A stretch of 64,000 bases of DNA from Nitrospirota bacterium (GTDB lineage Bacteria > UBA2233). Both the position numbers and the translations under genes were made by a program. Shown here one piece after another: positions 6,991 through 18,968 of this stretch. The stretch's first letter is position 1, and the number at the start of each line of letters is the position of its first letter. The stretch lies in the NCBI GenBank assembly GCA_011620345.1, contig WOZJ01000015.1, forward strand, positions 1-64,000, given 5' to 3'. The notes under the pieces are model-generated. The model had not been told where the DNA came from, did not search any database, and saw only the letters and a program-made list of their open reading frames with translations.

Positions 6991-9900
6991 ATGCCCTTGA
7001 TTCTCCAAAACCGTACCCAGATCTTAATCCAGGGGGCCATAGCAAAGGCCTTCTTTACGGCAAAGCTTATCAAGGAGGCACCCGGAAAGGTCTACTTCAT
7101 CGCCATCCAAAACGCCCAAAGCCTCCGAAACTTCCTTAACCTTCTGAAGGTCTTTTTAGGGCCAGGCACTCCCATTGCAGCTGAAGGTGCCTTTATGTGG
7201 TTTGAAGGGAAAAACGAAATTGCCCGTGCTTGGTTCTTAAACCGCCTAGCCACACCCTCCTTAGGCGTGCTCTTTCTTCCCGACGAGCTTTTGAAGCAAA
7301 AACTTCCCAGTCCAGCGGCCTACCGCAAGCTTGTCCTGTCGCTCGAAACCGGCGCCAAGATAGGCCAGGAGCACGTACTCGAACTGCTCAAGAGTTGGGG
7401 CTATGATATGGCCTTCCAAGCGGCCATGCCGGGGCAAATGGCCAAACGCGGGGGAATTCTGGATGTCTTTCCCCCGGGAGAGGAAGGACCCCTAAGGTTC
7501 GATTGGTTTGGGGGAACGCTCGATTCCATCAGGCAATTCGATGCCGAAACCCAAAGAACTGTGGCAAAGCTAGGGCGTGTAACCCTCAGGCCGGCCCTCG
7601 TCCCTGCGGAAGCACAGGGCAGTTTTTTGTCCCACCTTCCGGCAGAAAGTGTACTCGTTGTGGAAAATGTGGAAAACCTTGTGGATAATCGCGACGAACC
7701 CGCAAAAAACCCCCATCCATTTAATTGTTTTACTGGCCATGTGACAGCATTCGGTCCTGTCCACCGCCAAGAGGTGCTTGGAATATCCAGGACCATTCGA
7801 CCGAGAACCAAACCTTTCGCATCATTGGTAATTACAGCGCCAAACCATACAGAAGGAAGCCTTAAAGGACGGCTTGTCGAGTGGGTTTCCGCACTCACCT
7901 CACAGGGTCTGCGTGCCGTTTTGCTTTTAAGAACCCAACCACAAGCCGAGCGGGCCTCTTACCTCCTAGGACAGGCCAAGATCTCTTGCCGCATTCAACC
8001 CGCTCTCTGTGATGGGGCAAGCTCTCTCCGTGTGGATCAAGAGAAAGTCATCGCTCTCGTATGTCCGGTAGAAGAAACGGGCGAGGTTATCGAAGATGAA
8101 GGGTTGGCTTTTTTAACCGAGCAGGAGCTATTCGGGAAAAAGCGTGTCCAGGCAGCCCCAAAACACCGGGCCGATGGGCTCTTCTCGTTCAAAAATCTAA
8201 ATGTCGACGAGCCTTTGGTCCATATTGAACATGGCATCGGGCTTTACCGTGGGCTAAAGGCTCTTACGGTCCTAGGGGTCGAGAAAGAGTTTATAGAGCT
8301 TCTTTACGCCAAGGGAGACAAACTGTTCATCCCTGTCGAAAAATCCGGCGTTTTGATGCGCTATTTGGGAGGAAATGGCCAAACCCTAGAGCTCGCTACC
8401 TTGGGGAGCAAGGAGTTTGAGAGGGCGACAACCAAAGCCAAGAAGCGTATCCTCGAAATGGCCCAAGACCTCGTTAAGGTTCAGGCAGAGCGGGACCTTG
8501 CCAAAAAAGACCCCTACATCGTCGAAGAAGCGCTCCTTCGAGAGTTTGAATCGCTTTTTCCTTACGATGAAACCCCAGACCAATCCAAGGCCATCGAGGA
8601 GGTCTATAGAGATCTTGAGTCTGAACGTCTGATGGACCGGCTCATCTGCGGCGATGCAGGTTATGGAAAGACCGAAGTAGCCATGCGCGCCGCGTTCAAG
8701 ACCGTTCTTGCGGGAAAACAGGTTGCCATGCTTGCCCCCACAACAGTGCTTGCTTACCAACATCTCCAGACGTTTAAAGACCGCTTTCGCTCGTTTCCTG
8801 TACACATCGAAGGCCTGAGCCGCTTTAGCTCTCCAAAGGCCATACGCTCGGCAATCCGTGGGATCTCCGATGGAAAAGTGGACATCGTTATCGGAACTCA
8901 CCGCATGCTCGAAAAGGATGTTACCTTCAAAAACCTAGGTCTTTTGGTGATTGACGAGGAGCAGCGGTTTGGTGTAACCCACAAAGAACGCCTCAAGCAG
9001 TTAAAGACCGAGGTGAACATCCTTAGCCTCTCGGCCACTCCAATCCCTAGGACGTTATACATGAGCCTGTCGGGGCTCAAAGACCTCTCGATTCTTCAAA
9101 CGGCCCCCTCCGAGCGTCAGCTTATAGAAACAAGGCTCTTACCCTTTTCGGAAGGAGTCATCAAGGAAGCGATCGACAAAGAACTCCAGAGAAAAGGCCA
9201 GGTGTTCTTTGTGTATAACAGGATCGATGAGCTCGAAAAATTCGCCAAGTTCCTTTCTCTACGTTTTCCGAGTGCAAAAATCGGAGTTGGGCATGCTCGG
9301 ATGGACGAGGCAGAGCTTGAGGCAGTCATGGTAGATTTTTTCACAGGGAAGTTGGATATCCTCGTTTCAACCTCTATCGTAGAGTCCGGGCTGGACATCC
9401 CGACAGCAAACACGATGATCGTTCATAGGGCGGATCTTTTCGGCCTTTCGCAGCTCTATCAGCTCAAAGGGCGAGTTGGCAGGTCCAAGCAAAAAGGCTA
9501 TTTCTACCTGCTCGTCCCCCAAGAGTCTGCGTTGACCAAACATGCCCAGGATAGGATGGACGCCATCTTGGCACACGATACAATGGGATCGAGCTTCGAG
9601 CTTGCCGTCCGAGACCTCGAGGTTCGCGGGGCGGGCAATATCCTTGGCCGGGAGCAGTCCGGGGTAATCCAAGAAATTGGGCTCGAGATGTATTTTAAAC
9701 TCCTAAAGGATACGCTAGAGAATCTATCAAAAAAAGAAAGCGAGAAGCCCTTCTGTTCGTTTGAGCCAGAGCTTAAGCTCGAGGCCGAGGCGCTAATTCC
9801 TGCCCACTACATGCCAGAAGAAAGAGACAGGCTCTACCACTACAGGCAAATCGCCACGGCGCCAAGCGAGCAGACGCTCGAGCGTATCCTCGAAGAAATG

Positions 9901-10221
9901 AAAGACCTGTACGGAGACCCGCCTCCAAAAGTTTTAACCTTACTCGAGTTAAGACGTACCGGGCTTCTTGCGCAGCAATTGGGCGTCCAGAAGGTTTCTC
10001 AAACCAAGCATGAGCTTGTTTTTGAAGTCCATCCTGACTGCCAGAGCGCCTTCGGGGAGGCTTGCCTAGAGAGGCTTTCTATGGACAAGGATGTTCGTTT
10101 TTCTAAAGAAGGATGGATTTTTTTACGAAGGTATCCAGACGTTTCCGGGATTACTCAAGCTCGTCGAATGCTTGAACTCTGGATATCGTGGACAAACCAC
10201 AAGGAGGCCTGTGTATCATGA
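6991..10221 (+). CDS. mfd: Transcription-repair coupling factor Mfd
   Basis: Mfd displaces RNA polymerase stalled at DNA damage and recruits UvrA. The N-terminal third is UvrB-like (MAKRGGILDVFPPG). A CarD-like RNA-polymerase-interaction domain begins near residue 405 (HIEHGIGLYRG). The translocase has Walker A GDAGYGKTE at about 554-562 and DEEQRFG near 655. Length 1076 is a little short of the 1148-residue E. coli protein. An open frame extends back into the tRNA, but the ATG at 6991 is the first start clear of the tRNA. It overlaps the next gene by 4 bases (ATGA), and uvrA, its functional partner, lies two genes downstream. Confidence 0.97.
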   Translation: MPLILQNRTQILIQGAIAKAFFTAKLIKEAPGKVYFIAIQNAQSLRNFLNLLKVFLGPGTPIAAEGAFMWFEGKNEIARAWFLNRLATPSLGVLFLPDELLKQKLPSPAAYRKLVLSLETGAKIGQEHVLELLKSWGYDMAFQAAMPGQMAKRGGILDVFPPGEEGPLRFDWFGGTLDSIRQFDAETQRTVAKLGRVTLRPALVPAEAQGSFLSHLPAESVLVVENVENLVDNRDEPAKNPHPFNCFTGHVTAFGPVHRQEVLGISRTIRPRTKPFASLVITAPNHTEGSLKGRLVEWVSALTSQGLRAVLLLRTQPQAERASYLLGQAKISCRIQPALCDGASSLRVDQEKVIALVCPVEETGEVIEDEGLAFLTEQELFGKKRVQAAPKHRADGLFSFKNLNVDEPLVHIEHGIGLYRGLKALTVLGVEKEFIELLYAKGDKLFIPVEKSGVLMRYLGGNGQTLELATLGSKEFERATTKAKKRILEMAQDLVKVQAERDLAKKDPYIVEEALLREFESLFPYDETPDQSKAIEEVYRDLESERLMDRLICGDAGYGKTEVAMRAAFKTVLAGKQVAMLAPTTVLAYQHLQTFKDRFRSFPVHIEGLSRFSSPKAIRSAIRGISDGKVDIVIGTHRMLEKDVTFKNLGLLVIDEEQRFGVTHKERLKQLKTEVNILSLSATPIPRTLYMSLSGLKDLSILQTAPSERQLIETRLLPFSEGVIKEAIDKELQRKGQVFFVYNRIDELEKFAKFLSLRFPSAKIGVGHARMDEAELEAVMVDFFTGKLDILVSTSIVESGLDIPTANTMIVHRADLFGLSQLYQLKGRVGRSKQKGYFYLLVPQESALTKHAQDRMDAILAHDTMGSSFELAVRDLEVRGAGNILGREQSGVIQEIGLEMYFKLLKDTLENLSKKESEKPFCSFEPELKLEAEALIPAHYMPEERDRLYHYRQIATAPSEQTLERILEEMKDLYGDPPPKVLTLLELRRTGLLAQQLGVQKVSQTKHELVFEVHPDCQSAFGEACLERLSMDKDVRFSKEGWIFLRRYPDVSGITQARRMLELWISWTNHKEACVS

Positions 10222-11168
10222 AACGGACGTTGGCGCACCTAGTCGTGCTTTTTTTATTGATCCAAGGCGCATCGTTTGGTACAGAAGGAGTCCTTTACGA
10301 CAGGATCGTTGCCAAGGTGGGTCCAGAAATAATTACCGAAGCAGAAATCAACAGAGTGCTCACCGAGGGGTTGCCCGACGAAAGAAGCGGTCTAAGCGAC
10401 GAGGAGCTTCAAAAAAAGGCGCTTGAAAAGGCGATCGAGGAAAAGCTCATACTCTTGCGCGCTAGAGAGTTTGGGATCGAACCTACAGAAAAGGATATCG
10501 AGGCCAGCATCTCCTCGGTTATGGAGCGGACAGGGATGGACCAAAGAGAGTTCGAGGCCCTTTTGGCGAAGGAGGGCCTAACCCAAGAGGCTTATAGGCG
10601 TCAAATCAAGCTCCAAATCCTTCAAAACAGGATCCTGAACAGAGAGACGGCATCCGAGGGGACGCCAGATGACCATAGGCTTAAAGAGTACTACGAAACG
10701 CACAAAGAAGAGTTCCTGGAGCCTCCAAAAGTCCATTTGCGGCAGATCGTTCTTTTCACACCCAAAAGACTCTCGAAGGAAGATCTAGAGCAAAAGGCCG
10801 CTCTCATCCTGGAGATCAAAAAGAAGGTCCAGCAAGGGGAGGACTTTGCCGAGCTTGCGAAGCGTTATTCCGAGGACCCAACTGCTCAAAAAGGGGGGGA
10901 TATCGGAGCATTCGGCTCAGGCGAGCTCATGCCAGAGCTTGAAAAAGAGGTCGAGAATAGGTCGGCCGGAGAGTTGGTCGGCCCGTTCCGATCGAACCTA
11001 GGGTTCCACCTCGTCAAGGTTGAAAAAAAACTTCCTTCCTCCGTTTTGCCGTTCGAAGAAGTGAAGGATGCCGTAAAAAACAAGCTGTTGGCCGATACTC
11101 AGCAAGAAAGGTTCGATGATTGGCTTGCGAAGGCCAAGCAAGAAATTTACATCGAGGTGCTCAAGTAG
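10218..11168 (+). CDS. SurA/PpiC-type periplasmic peptidyl-prolyl isomerase
   Basis: This exported foldase probably helps outer-membrane protein assembly. The ATG at 10218 is preceded by AAGGAGG (10201-10207) and overlaps the mfd stop as ATGA, so translation is likely coupled. Residues 1-22 form a signal peptide (basic start, LVVLFLLIQGA core). A SurA-like N-terminal helical region follows. One parvulin domain occupies about 170-270 (HLRQIVLF, RYSEDPTAQKGGDIG, GFHLVKV). Length is 316. E. coli SurA has two parvulin domains; only one is present here. The mfd-PpiC order is one I associate with deltaproteobacteria. Confidence 0.88.
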   Translation: MKRTLAHLVVLFLLIQGASFGTEGVLYDRIVAKVGPEIITEAEINRVLTEGLPDERSGLSDEELQKKALEKAIEEKLILLRAREFGIEPTEKDIEASISSVMERTGMDQREFEALLAKEGLTQEAYRRQIKLQILQNRILNRETASEGTPDDHRLKEYYETHKEEFLEPPKVHLRQIVLFTPKRLSKEDLEQKAALILEIKKKVQQGEDFAELAKRYSEDPTAQKGGDIGAFGSGELMPELEKEVENRSAGELVGPFRSNLGFHLVKVEKKLPSSVLPFEEVKDAVKNKLLADTQQERFDDWLAKAKQEIYIEVLK

Positions 11169-11175
11169 CGTACGA

Positions 11176-13949
<2,774 letters not shown>

Positions 13950-13953
<4 letters not shown>

Positions 13954-14267
13954 ATTTTTCCTTGCAGCATGAACGCGATGATCAACGCGTAAATCACGAG
14001 CGATTCGATCAAAGCCAGCGCGATGATCATGGGCACTTGAATACGTCCCGATGCCGAAGGGTTGCGAGCAATGCCGTCCAGCGCAGCCGTTGCGGCCCTG
14101 CCTTGGGCGATGGCACCCCCAAACGCGGCGATGGCGATCCCGAACCCGGATGCCAAAGCAAGCGCCATTTTTGTCTGGCTCCCTTCTGCTCCTGCTTCTT
14201 GGGCGAAGGCGGGGGCCGCCGAGAACACGAGAATCGTCAAACCGAGCATGACAAGAAAACGAGCCAT
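13950..14267 (-). CDS. atpE: ATP synthase F0 subunit c, with N-terminal presequence
   Basis: Subunit c forms the ion-driven rotor ring in the inner membrane. Two membrane helices are evident: GFGIAIAAFGGAIAQG and a second with the ion-binding Glu in ALIESLVIYAL. The loop carries the conserved R-NP motif (GIARNPSASG). The first 22 residues look like a cleavable presequence (LVMLGLTILVFSAAPAFAQ), so the 105-residue product would mature to about 83. The ATG at 14267 has GGAGG 8 bases upstream. The helix-1 Gln and the ES pair resemble sodium-type rings, but the Thr after Ser is Leu, so ion choice is open. Confidence 0.95.
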
Positions 14268-14304
14268 AGCGACAACCTCCGGGTTGTTGTTGGTAGAGGA
14301 CCTT

Positions 14305-15000
14305 TTAATGATCATGGGTCGTGGATAGGGCGATGTAGATCGTCGAAAGCAGCGTGAAAACGAGCGCCTGGATAACGGCCACGAACGCCCCGAGCGCTAT
14401 GAAAATCACGGGAATGCCGATGGGGATCAACCCCGAGAAAATCGATAGCACCATGTGGTCGCCGAACATGTTCCCCATCAAACGGACGGCGAGAGAAACG
14501 GGACGAACGAGGTGAGATAGGACTTCGATCGGAAACATAAGCCAAGAAAGAACCAAGATAGGGCCCATGAAGTGTTTCAGGTACGAGACCCCATTCTCCT
14601 TGAACCCGTAGGCGTTGTACATGACGAATACCACGAGGCTCATGCCGAAGTTGGTTGAGATGTTCGATGTGGGCGGGATGAACCCTGGAATCAGCCCGAT
14701 CAGGTTTGAAAAGAGGATGTATAAAAACAGCGTCCCTAAAAGCGGGAGGTAATGCCTTGTCCTTTCCCCGATTATCTGCTCGGCCAGGCCGTCTACGAGC
14801 CCGACAAGCGCATCGAACGTCTCTTCGAGACGAGGGGAACCTTTTGGTAAGGCGCGCGCTTCGAGGTTGCGCGTCCTTAGGTAATAGGCCAAGCTTAAGG
14901 ACGAAAGAATAAGGAGCACGACCACCGAGCCGGCTACGTGCTCGGGTAGGGCGTTCAGCCCGGGGATCAAATGAACCCAAAGGATGCCGTGCTCTTCCAT
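14305..15000 (-). CDS. atpB: ATP synthase F0 subunit a
   Basis: Subunit a forms the half-channels that let ions reach the c-ring. The essential arginine lies in SLAVRLMGNMFGDH, and the C-terminal helices carry the conserved Gln-rich segment VIQALVFTLLS. About five to six membrane helices are visible. Length is 231 residues, normal for bacteria. It sits between atpI and atpE in a leftward operon. F1 genes and subunits b are absent from the window, so the ATP synthase genes are split between loci, as in several deltaproteobacteria. Confidence 0.96.
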   Translation of the reverse strand: MEEHGILWVHLIPGLNALPEHVAGSVVVLLILSSLSLAYYLRTRNLEARALPKGSPRLEETFDALVGLVDGLAEQIIGERTRHYLPLLGTLFLYILFSNLIGLIPGFIPPTSNISTNFGMSLVVFVMYNAYGFKENGVSYLKHFMGPILVLSWLMFPIEVLSHLVRPVSLAVRLMGNMFGDHMVLSIFSGLIPIGIPVIFIALGAFVAVIQALVFTLLSTIYIALSTTHDH

Positions 15001-15005
15001 GAGGA

Positions 15006-15275
15006 TTACTCCTTCTTAAGCCCTTCTAAGAGCCCGTAAAAAACCCCTCCTGCCACAGGAAGGCTGAAACCAACGAGAAACCCTGCCGGATTGAGCCCCA
15101 GCTTCAAAAGGGCAACCCCCACGCAGCCCATGACTCCTACCTCCTTGAGTAAGAAGCCAAAGGCGACAAACCTGCTGACCTGGGCTTCCCCCCTCATAAG
15201 CCTAACGACAAAGCCCCTAAGAAGGGCAAGGTTTAAAAGACTAAGAAGGCTTCCGCAAAAAGCGGCCAGGATCAT
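15006..15275 (-). CDS. atpI: ATP synthase subunit I (AtpI-like)
   Basis: This 89-residue hydrophobic protein has about three to four predicted membrane helices and lies directly upstream of atpB. Position, size and hydropathy fit the AtpI family, which assists c-ring assembly and magnesium handling; sequence conservation in this family is low, so context carries most of the weight. Its ATG overlaps the stop of the preceding atpZ-like gene by 4 bases (15272-15275). Confidence 0.75.
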   Translation of the reverse strand: MILAAFCGSLLSLLNLALLRGFVVRLMRGEAQVSRFVAFGFLLKEVGVMGCVGVALLKLGLNPAGFLVGFSLPVAGGVFYGLLEGLKKE

Positions 15276-15493
15276 CCGTTCCCGTTATCCTCTTTCTGGA
15301 CGAGCTTTGCGAGCGCGACGAAATCTCGAACGGCTGCGATAAGCCCCGCAATCAAGCCCAAAATAAAAAAAAGAGGGGCTTTGCCCGTCTTCATATCCAA
15401 AAAAGCACCAAACAGAAGCCCTGCAATCAACTCCAAGGCCGCCTGTATGCTAAGCCCCCATGCAATCATAGCTTTCCTCGAAAGGAACGCCAC
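15272..15493 (-). CDS. atpZ: AtpZ/AtpI-type F0F1-ATPase accessory membrane protein
   Basis: This is a 73-residue protein with two membrane helices (SIQAALELIAGLLFGAFLD and APLFFILGLIAGLIAA), the hallmark of the small F0F1-ATPase gene 1/AtpZ family. The polar Asp and Gln residues within and next to the helices fit that family. The start is GTG at 15493 after AAGGGG; an internal ATG at 15469 with GAGGAAA upstream is an alternative. It is the first gene of the leftward atpZ-atpI-atpB-atpE operon. A possible weak promoter (TTGTAA at 15538-15543, TATAAA at 15517-15522, on the minus strand) lies just upstream. Confidence 0.75.
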   Translation of the reverse strand: MAFLSRKAMIAWGLSIQAALELIAGLLFGAFLDMKTGKAPLFFILGLIAGLIAAVRDFVALAKLVQKEDNGNG

Positions 15494-15644
15494 GGCAGCC
15501 CCTTTGGAGGTGTATATTTATAAAAGCAACGCCGTCTTTACAAGGTGAGCCTATACCCCTAGCGTATTCACGTTACCATAGCCTCTCTTTTTGCGTCAAC
15601 AGATGCCAACAATTAATTGCCCTTAGGCTTTACACGGGGATAAA

Positions 15645-16277
15645 ATGGCTGCTGGAGATATAAAGGAACTGGGAAGGAAAGTGGGGATCCGAATTACGAA
15701 AGTGTACACCCGCTACGGGGATAAGGGTTGGACTAGGCTGGCGGGAGGAAAGAAGGTATTTAAAGACCACAAAAGGGTGGCCGCCTACGGGACGCTCGAC
15801 GAGCTCAACGGAATTTTGGGCATCGTTCTGGCGGTTTGTTCTGGTCAGGATGAAGGCTCGCAGGCCGAGCTCGTCGAACTGGTGGTATGGCTTCAAAACG
15901 AGCTGTTCGACTTTGGCTCGGACATCGCAACTCCCCCCAAAGTGGCCGAAAATAGAGGCGTAAGGATCTTGGAGTTTCACGTTGAACGGCTCGAAGCCTC
16001 GATAGACAGGCTGAATGCCGAGCTAAAGCCCTTGGATTCGTTCGTGCTTCCTGGCGGGAGCCTGGCGGGAGCCTTTTTGCATCAGGCGAGGACGGTGGCG
16101 AGAAGGGCCGAAAGGATTCTAGTCGGGCTTTCAAAGGAGGAGCCCGTGAACGAGACGCACCTTAAATACATCAACCGGATGAGCGACCTTCTGTTTGTGA
16201 TGGCTAGGTGGGCAAACAAAAGGCTTGGCGTTGCGGACGTTCTATGGCAACGAAAAGAAGGCCGTTCGTCTTTTTAA
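15645..16277 (+). CDS. ATP:cob(I)alamin adenosyltransferase, PduO type
   Basis: The enzyme transfers adenosyl from ATP to cob(I)alamin to make adenosylcobalamin. Family motifs are in order: YTRYGDKGWTRL (normally TRTGDxGxT), AAYGTLDELNG, FVLPGGS, HQARTVARRAER and YINRMSDLLFVMAR. These match the PduO type rather than CobA or EutT. Length is 210 residues, slightly long because of an N-terminal extension. The product is the cofactor of the methylmalonyl-CoA mutase encoded at 30850-32514. The stop abuts the mreB stop on the opposite strand with no bases between them. Confidence 0.93.
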   Translation: MAAGDIKELGRKVGIRITKVYTRYGDKGWTRLAGGKKVFKDHKRVAAYGTLDELNGILGIVLAVCSGQDEGSQAELVELVVWLQNELFDFGSDIATPPKVAENRGVRILEFHVERLEASIDRLNAELKPLDSFVLPGGSLAGAFLHQARTVARRAERILVGLSKEEPVNETHLKYINRMSDLLFVMARWANKRLGVADVLWQRKEGRSSF

Positions 16278-17300
16278 TTAGACGATGCAGGTTTGCTTGT
16301 AGAGCCCGAAGTTCTCGAGGACGGCACCGGCGCCCAGGACAACGACAATAAGTGGCGATTTCACTCTTGCCACCTTCAGCCCTGTCGCTTTGTGGATGCG
16401 AAGATGCAGGTTCCTAAGGAGCGAACCTCCTCCAGCCAGGACGACGCCGTTCTCCATGATGTCGCCCGCTATCTCGGGCGAGGCGTAGGAGAGCCCCTTC
16501 AGCACCGATTCGACTATGGCGTTGACCGGGTCTTGGAGCGCCTCGAAAATATCCTTGTCCGTAATGCGGAACTCTCTAGGGACCCCCTCGATGACGTCTC
16601 TGCCGATGGTTGGCATCTCGACGGTATTAGGCAGCTGCACGGCAGAACCCAGCAGGATCTTGAGTTTCTCAGCCTCGAAAATGCCGATTTGAAGGCCGTA
16701 GCGCTTTCGGATGTAGCGGGCGATCGCTTCGTCCATCTCGTCACCCGCAACCCTGAGTGATTCACTGTAAACCGTTGAGAACATCGAAATGACGGCGATC
16801 TCTGTCGTTCCGCCCCCGATGTCGACGATCATATGGCCCTTGGGCGTATGGACCGGGAGTTTCGCTCCGATCGCTGCGGCCATTGGCTCCTCGATCAGGT
16901 GGACCTCTTTGGCGGAAGCCTGTATTGCGGCGTCGATGACGGCCTTCTTTTCGACCTGCGTCGTGCCGGAAGGCACGCCGATCACCAGCGTGGGGCGAGT
17001 CAAGTGAAACCCGTGATTGACCATTTTAATGAAAGTGCGGACCATGAGGTTGGTCTTGTTAAAGTCCGCGATGACGCCGTCTTTCATGGGCCGGGCCGTC
17101 TCGACGTTTGGATGGCTCTTTCCATAGAGCTTCTTGGCCTCGTTCCCTACGGCAAGAAGCCGAGGGGGTCTTACCTGAACGGCCACGATGGAAGGTTCGT
17201 TCAGCACGATCCCCGAACCTGGTGTGTAGATGAGGGTGTTCGCTGTCCCAAGGTCGATGGCATAGCCATGACGAAAGATTCTACGTAGAGAGCCTAGCAT
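16278..17300 (-). CDS. mreB: Rod-shape determining protein MreB
   Basis: MreB is the bacterial actin that organises cell-wall synthesis along the cylinder. The actin-fold motifs are clear: AIDLGTANTLIY near the N-terminus (phosphate 1), VDIGGGTTEIAVIS (phosphate 2) and VLAGGGSLL (adenosine). Length is 340 residues, as expected. I chose the ATG at 17300; a TTG 27 bases upstream has no ribosome-binding site. No mreC or mreD follows; the partner gene instead is an upstream GAF/degenerate-GGDEF protein 20 bases away on the same strand, which suggests co-transcription. Confidence 0.96.
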   Translation of the reverse strand: MLGSLRRIFRHGYAIDLGTANTLIYTPGSGIVLNEPSIVAVQVRPPRLLAVGNEAKKLYGKSHPNVETARPMKDGVIADFNKTNLMVRTFIKMVNHGFHLTRPTLVIGVPSGTTQVEKKAVIDAAIQASAKEVHLIEEPMAAAIGAKLPVHTPKGHMIVDIGGGTTEIAVISMFSTVYSESLRVAGDEMDEAIARYIRKRYGLQIGIFEAEKLKILLGSAVQLPNTVEMPTIGRDVIEGVPREFRITDKDIFEALQDPVNAIVESVLKGLSYASPEIAGDIMENGVVLAGGGSLLRNLHLRIHKATGLKVARVKSPLIVVVLGAGAVLENFGLYKQTCIV

Positions 17301-17320
17301 ATTCCTTCTGTACGCTTTGA

Positions 17321-18790
17321 TTAGCAATACTTTTTTTCATCATACACGACTTTGAACATGAGCGTGGGGGTGTTGGCCTCTCTTGGGCACTCAAATACTC
17401 TGCTTTGCCAAAAAATCTCAATCGCAAGCCTTTTTTCGAGCGTGTCTTTAAGTGAGGCCAAAAGGGGGAGGATCCGTTGACGGTAGAGCTTATCGAGATT
17501 GTCCCTTCCATTCCTAGAAACGAACGCGAGCTCTTCAAGGCCTAAGCTGAACACGGCCGTTTCTTTGGATTGCAAGGTTCGGACCGTCTGAAAGAAGGCC
17601 CTCGTGAACGCAATGACCCGATAGTAGCCGTAAACCCTTACCAATTCCTTAAGCCCGGTAAGTCGAAGAGTAAGGATTTCAAACGGCCAGCCTTTTTGGA
17701 ACATGTGCGTTACAAAGGCCTCGAAGGCGAGGGTGTTCAATAGTTCCGTATAGGGATCTTTGAGGTGCAACGTTTGCACAAGGTGCATGTCGAGCAGCCT
17801 CCTTAAGAACTCCTTGCCTAAATGAACGGCAAGAAACATTTCTTTTGGCGGCAGAGGAGATGCCGAGAAAACACCGAGAATACCTTTCGTCTCCAAAGGG
17901 CCAGAAAGAGGAAGAAAGAGCGCATACCCGTTTGAGGGCGTGGAAACGTCCTCGGCAATGGCTGAGGTTTGGGATTGTGATAGGTTCACGTTGACGGGGC
18001 AGCCCTTTGAAAGTGCCATGCCTACAAGGGAATGCTCCATGTCAACCGATTCCGGCGGAAACGGGTTTAGCCCTCCAAACGTGTACACGTCCGAGTCTAA
18101 CTCGGCCAAGGCTTTCGAAGGAAGCGTAAGGATGAATCCCATCCCATTAGGAAGGAAGCCGTCAAACCCGGCCTTGAGCGCGGCTAAGAGTGCAGCCTCG
18201 CCGGAGGCCTCTTCGAGCTTTTTTTGAATGTTCGCTAGCAGCTCCAAGTCTACGAGCGTGGATCCGTCCGGCTCGCTTGGCCCCTTGGCAGGTTTGGCCT
18301 GCAAGAGTTTTGGCAAAAACCGTGTCGCCTGGATGAGGAGCTTTTCTTTGGTCTTATGGATGTCGTACGCCTTGAGCGAGTCTAAGTAGAGTAACCAAAA
18401 CGGCTCTTTGGCGTTGATGGGGGCAAGCAGGGCCGATTTAATCGTGGGCGCATACTTGTAGAGGCGGGTAAACCGCATCAACGTCTCGTCGCCGGCCGTA
18501 AAAAATACCGGCTTGCCCTGTTGCAAGGCAGCGAGGGAAGACGAAGGAAAGCCTTCAACAACGGCCTTCATGTTGAAATGCGGGGATAGGCTATGGGCGA
18601 CAAACGGGGAGAAGCGCGACCCCTCAACCTTCAGGAGAGCAAGCGTATGTCCGTCCAGGGCGGAGTTAAAAAGCTCCAGGAAGGATTCGAGCGTCCTGGA
18701 CAAGGTTATCCTCATCCGATGGTGTTCTTCCTTGCAACGAAGTTTTTCGTCTTTAATCGGCCTCAAAGAGGACTCCGTTCCCTTTTGCAT
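17321..18790 (-). CDS. GAF-GAF protein with degenerate GGDEF domain
   Basis: This 489-residue cytoplasmic protein has two GAF-like regions (about 45-170 and 190-335) and a C-terminal region with GGDEF-domain layout. The DxLTGLxNR entry motif becomes DPYTELLNTLAF near 345-356, and the catalytic GGDEF loop becomes LGLEE near 410. The metal-binding and catalytic residues are therefore lost, and I expect no diguanylate cyclase activity; a c-di-GMP or protein-binding role is possible. A minus-strand -10 like TATTAT (18814-18819) lies just upstream. Another start, at residue 26, has AAGGA upstream. The co-oriented neighbour mreB suggests a link to cell shape. Confidence 0.7.
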   Translation of the reverse strand: MQKGTESSLRPIKDEKLRCKEEHHRMRITLSRTLESFLELFNSALDGHTLALLKVEGSRFSPFVAHSLSPHFNMKAVVEGFPSSSLAALQQGKPVFFTAGDETLMRFTRLYKYAPTIKSALLAPINAKEPFWLLYLDSLKAYDIHKTKEKLLIQATRFLPKLLQAKPAKGPSEPDGSTLVDLELLANIQKKLEEASGEAALLAALKAGFDGFLPNGMGFILTLPSKALAELDSDVYTFGGLNPFPPESVDMEHSLVGMALSKGCPVNVNLSQSQTSAIAEDVSTPSNGYALFLPLSGPLETKGILGVFSASPLPPKEMFLAVHLGKEFLRRLLDMHLVQTLHLKDPYTELLNTLAFEAFVTHMFQKGWPFEILTLRLTGLKELVRVYGYYRVIAFTRAFFQTVRTLQSKETAVFSLGLEELAFVSRNGRDNLDKLYRQRILPLLASLKDTLEKRLAIEIFWQSRVFECPREANTPTLMFKVVYDEKKYC

Positions 18791-18968
18791 TCCACAAGGC
18801 CGGTCGTATTGTTATAATAGCATGCGGTCGGGGAAGCCAACCTACCCGTCGGCATTCCTGGCTCGCTTTTGGGCGTAGCGGCCGCCCTTAAGCCAAGCAG
18901 CCCACTATCCTCACCCAGCGTTGTTTGGCGTTGAATCTCCAAGATGAAATTCAAACCGGTGTGGCGCA

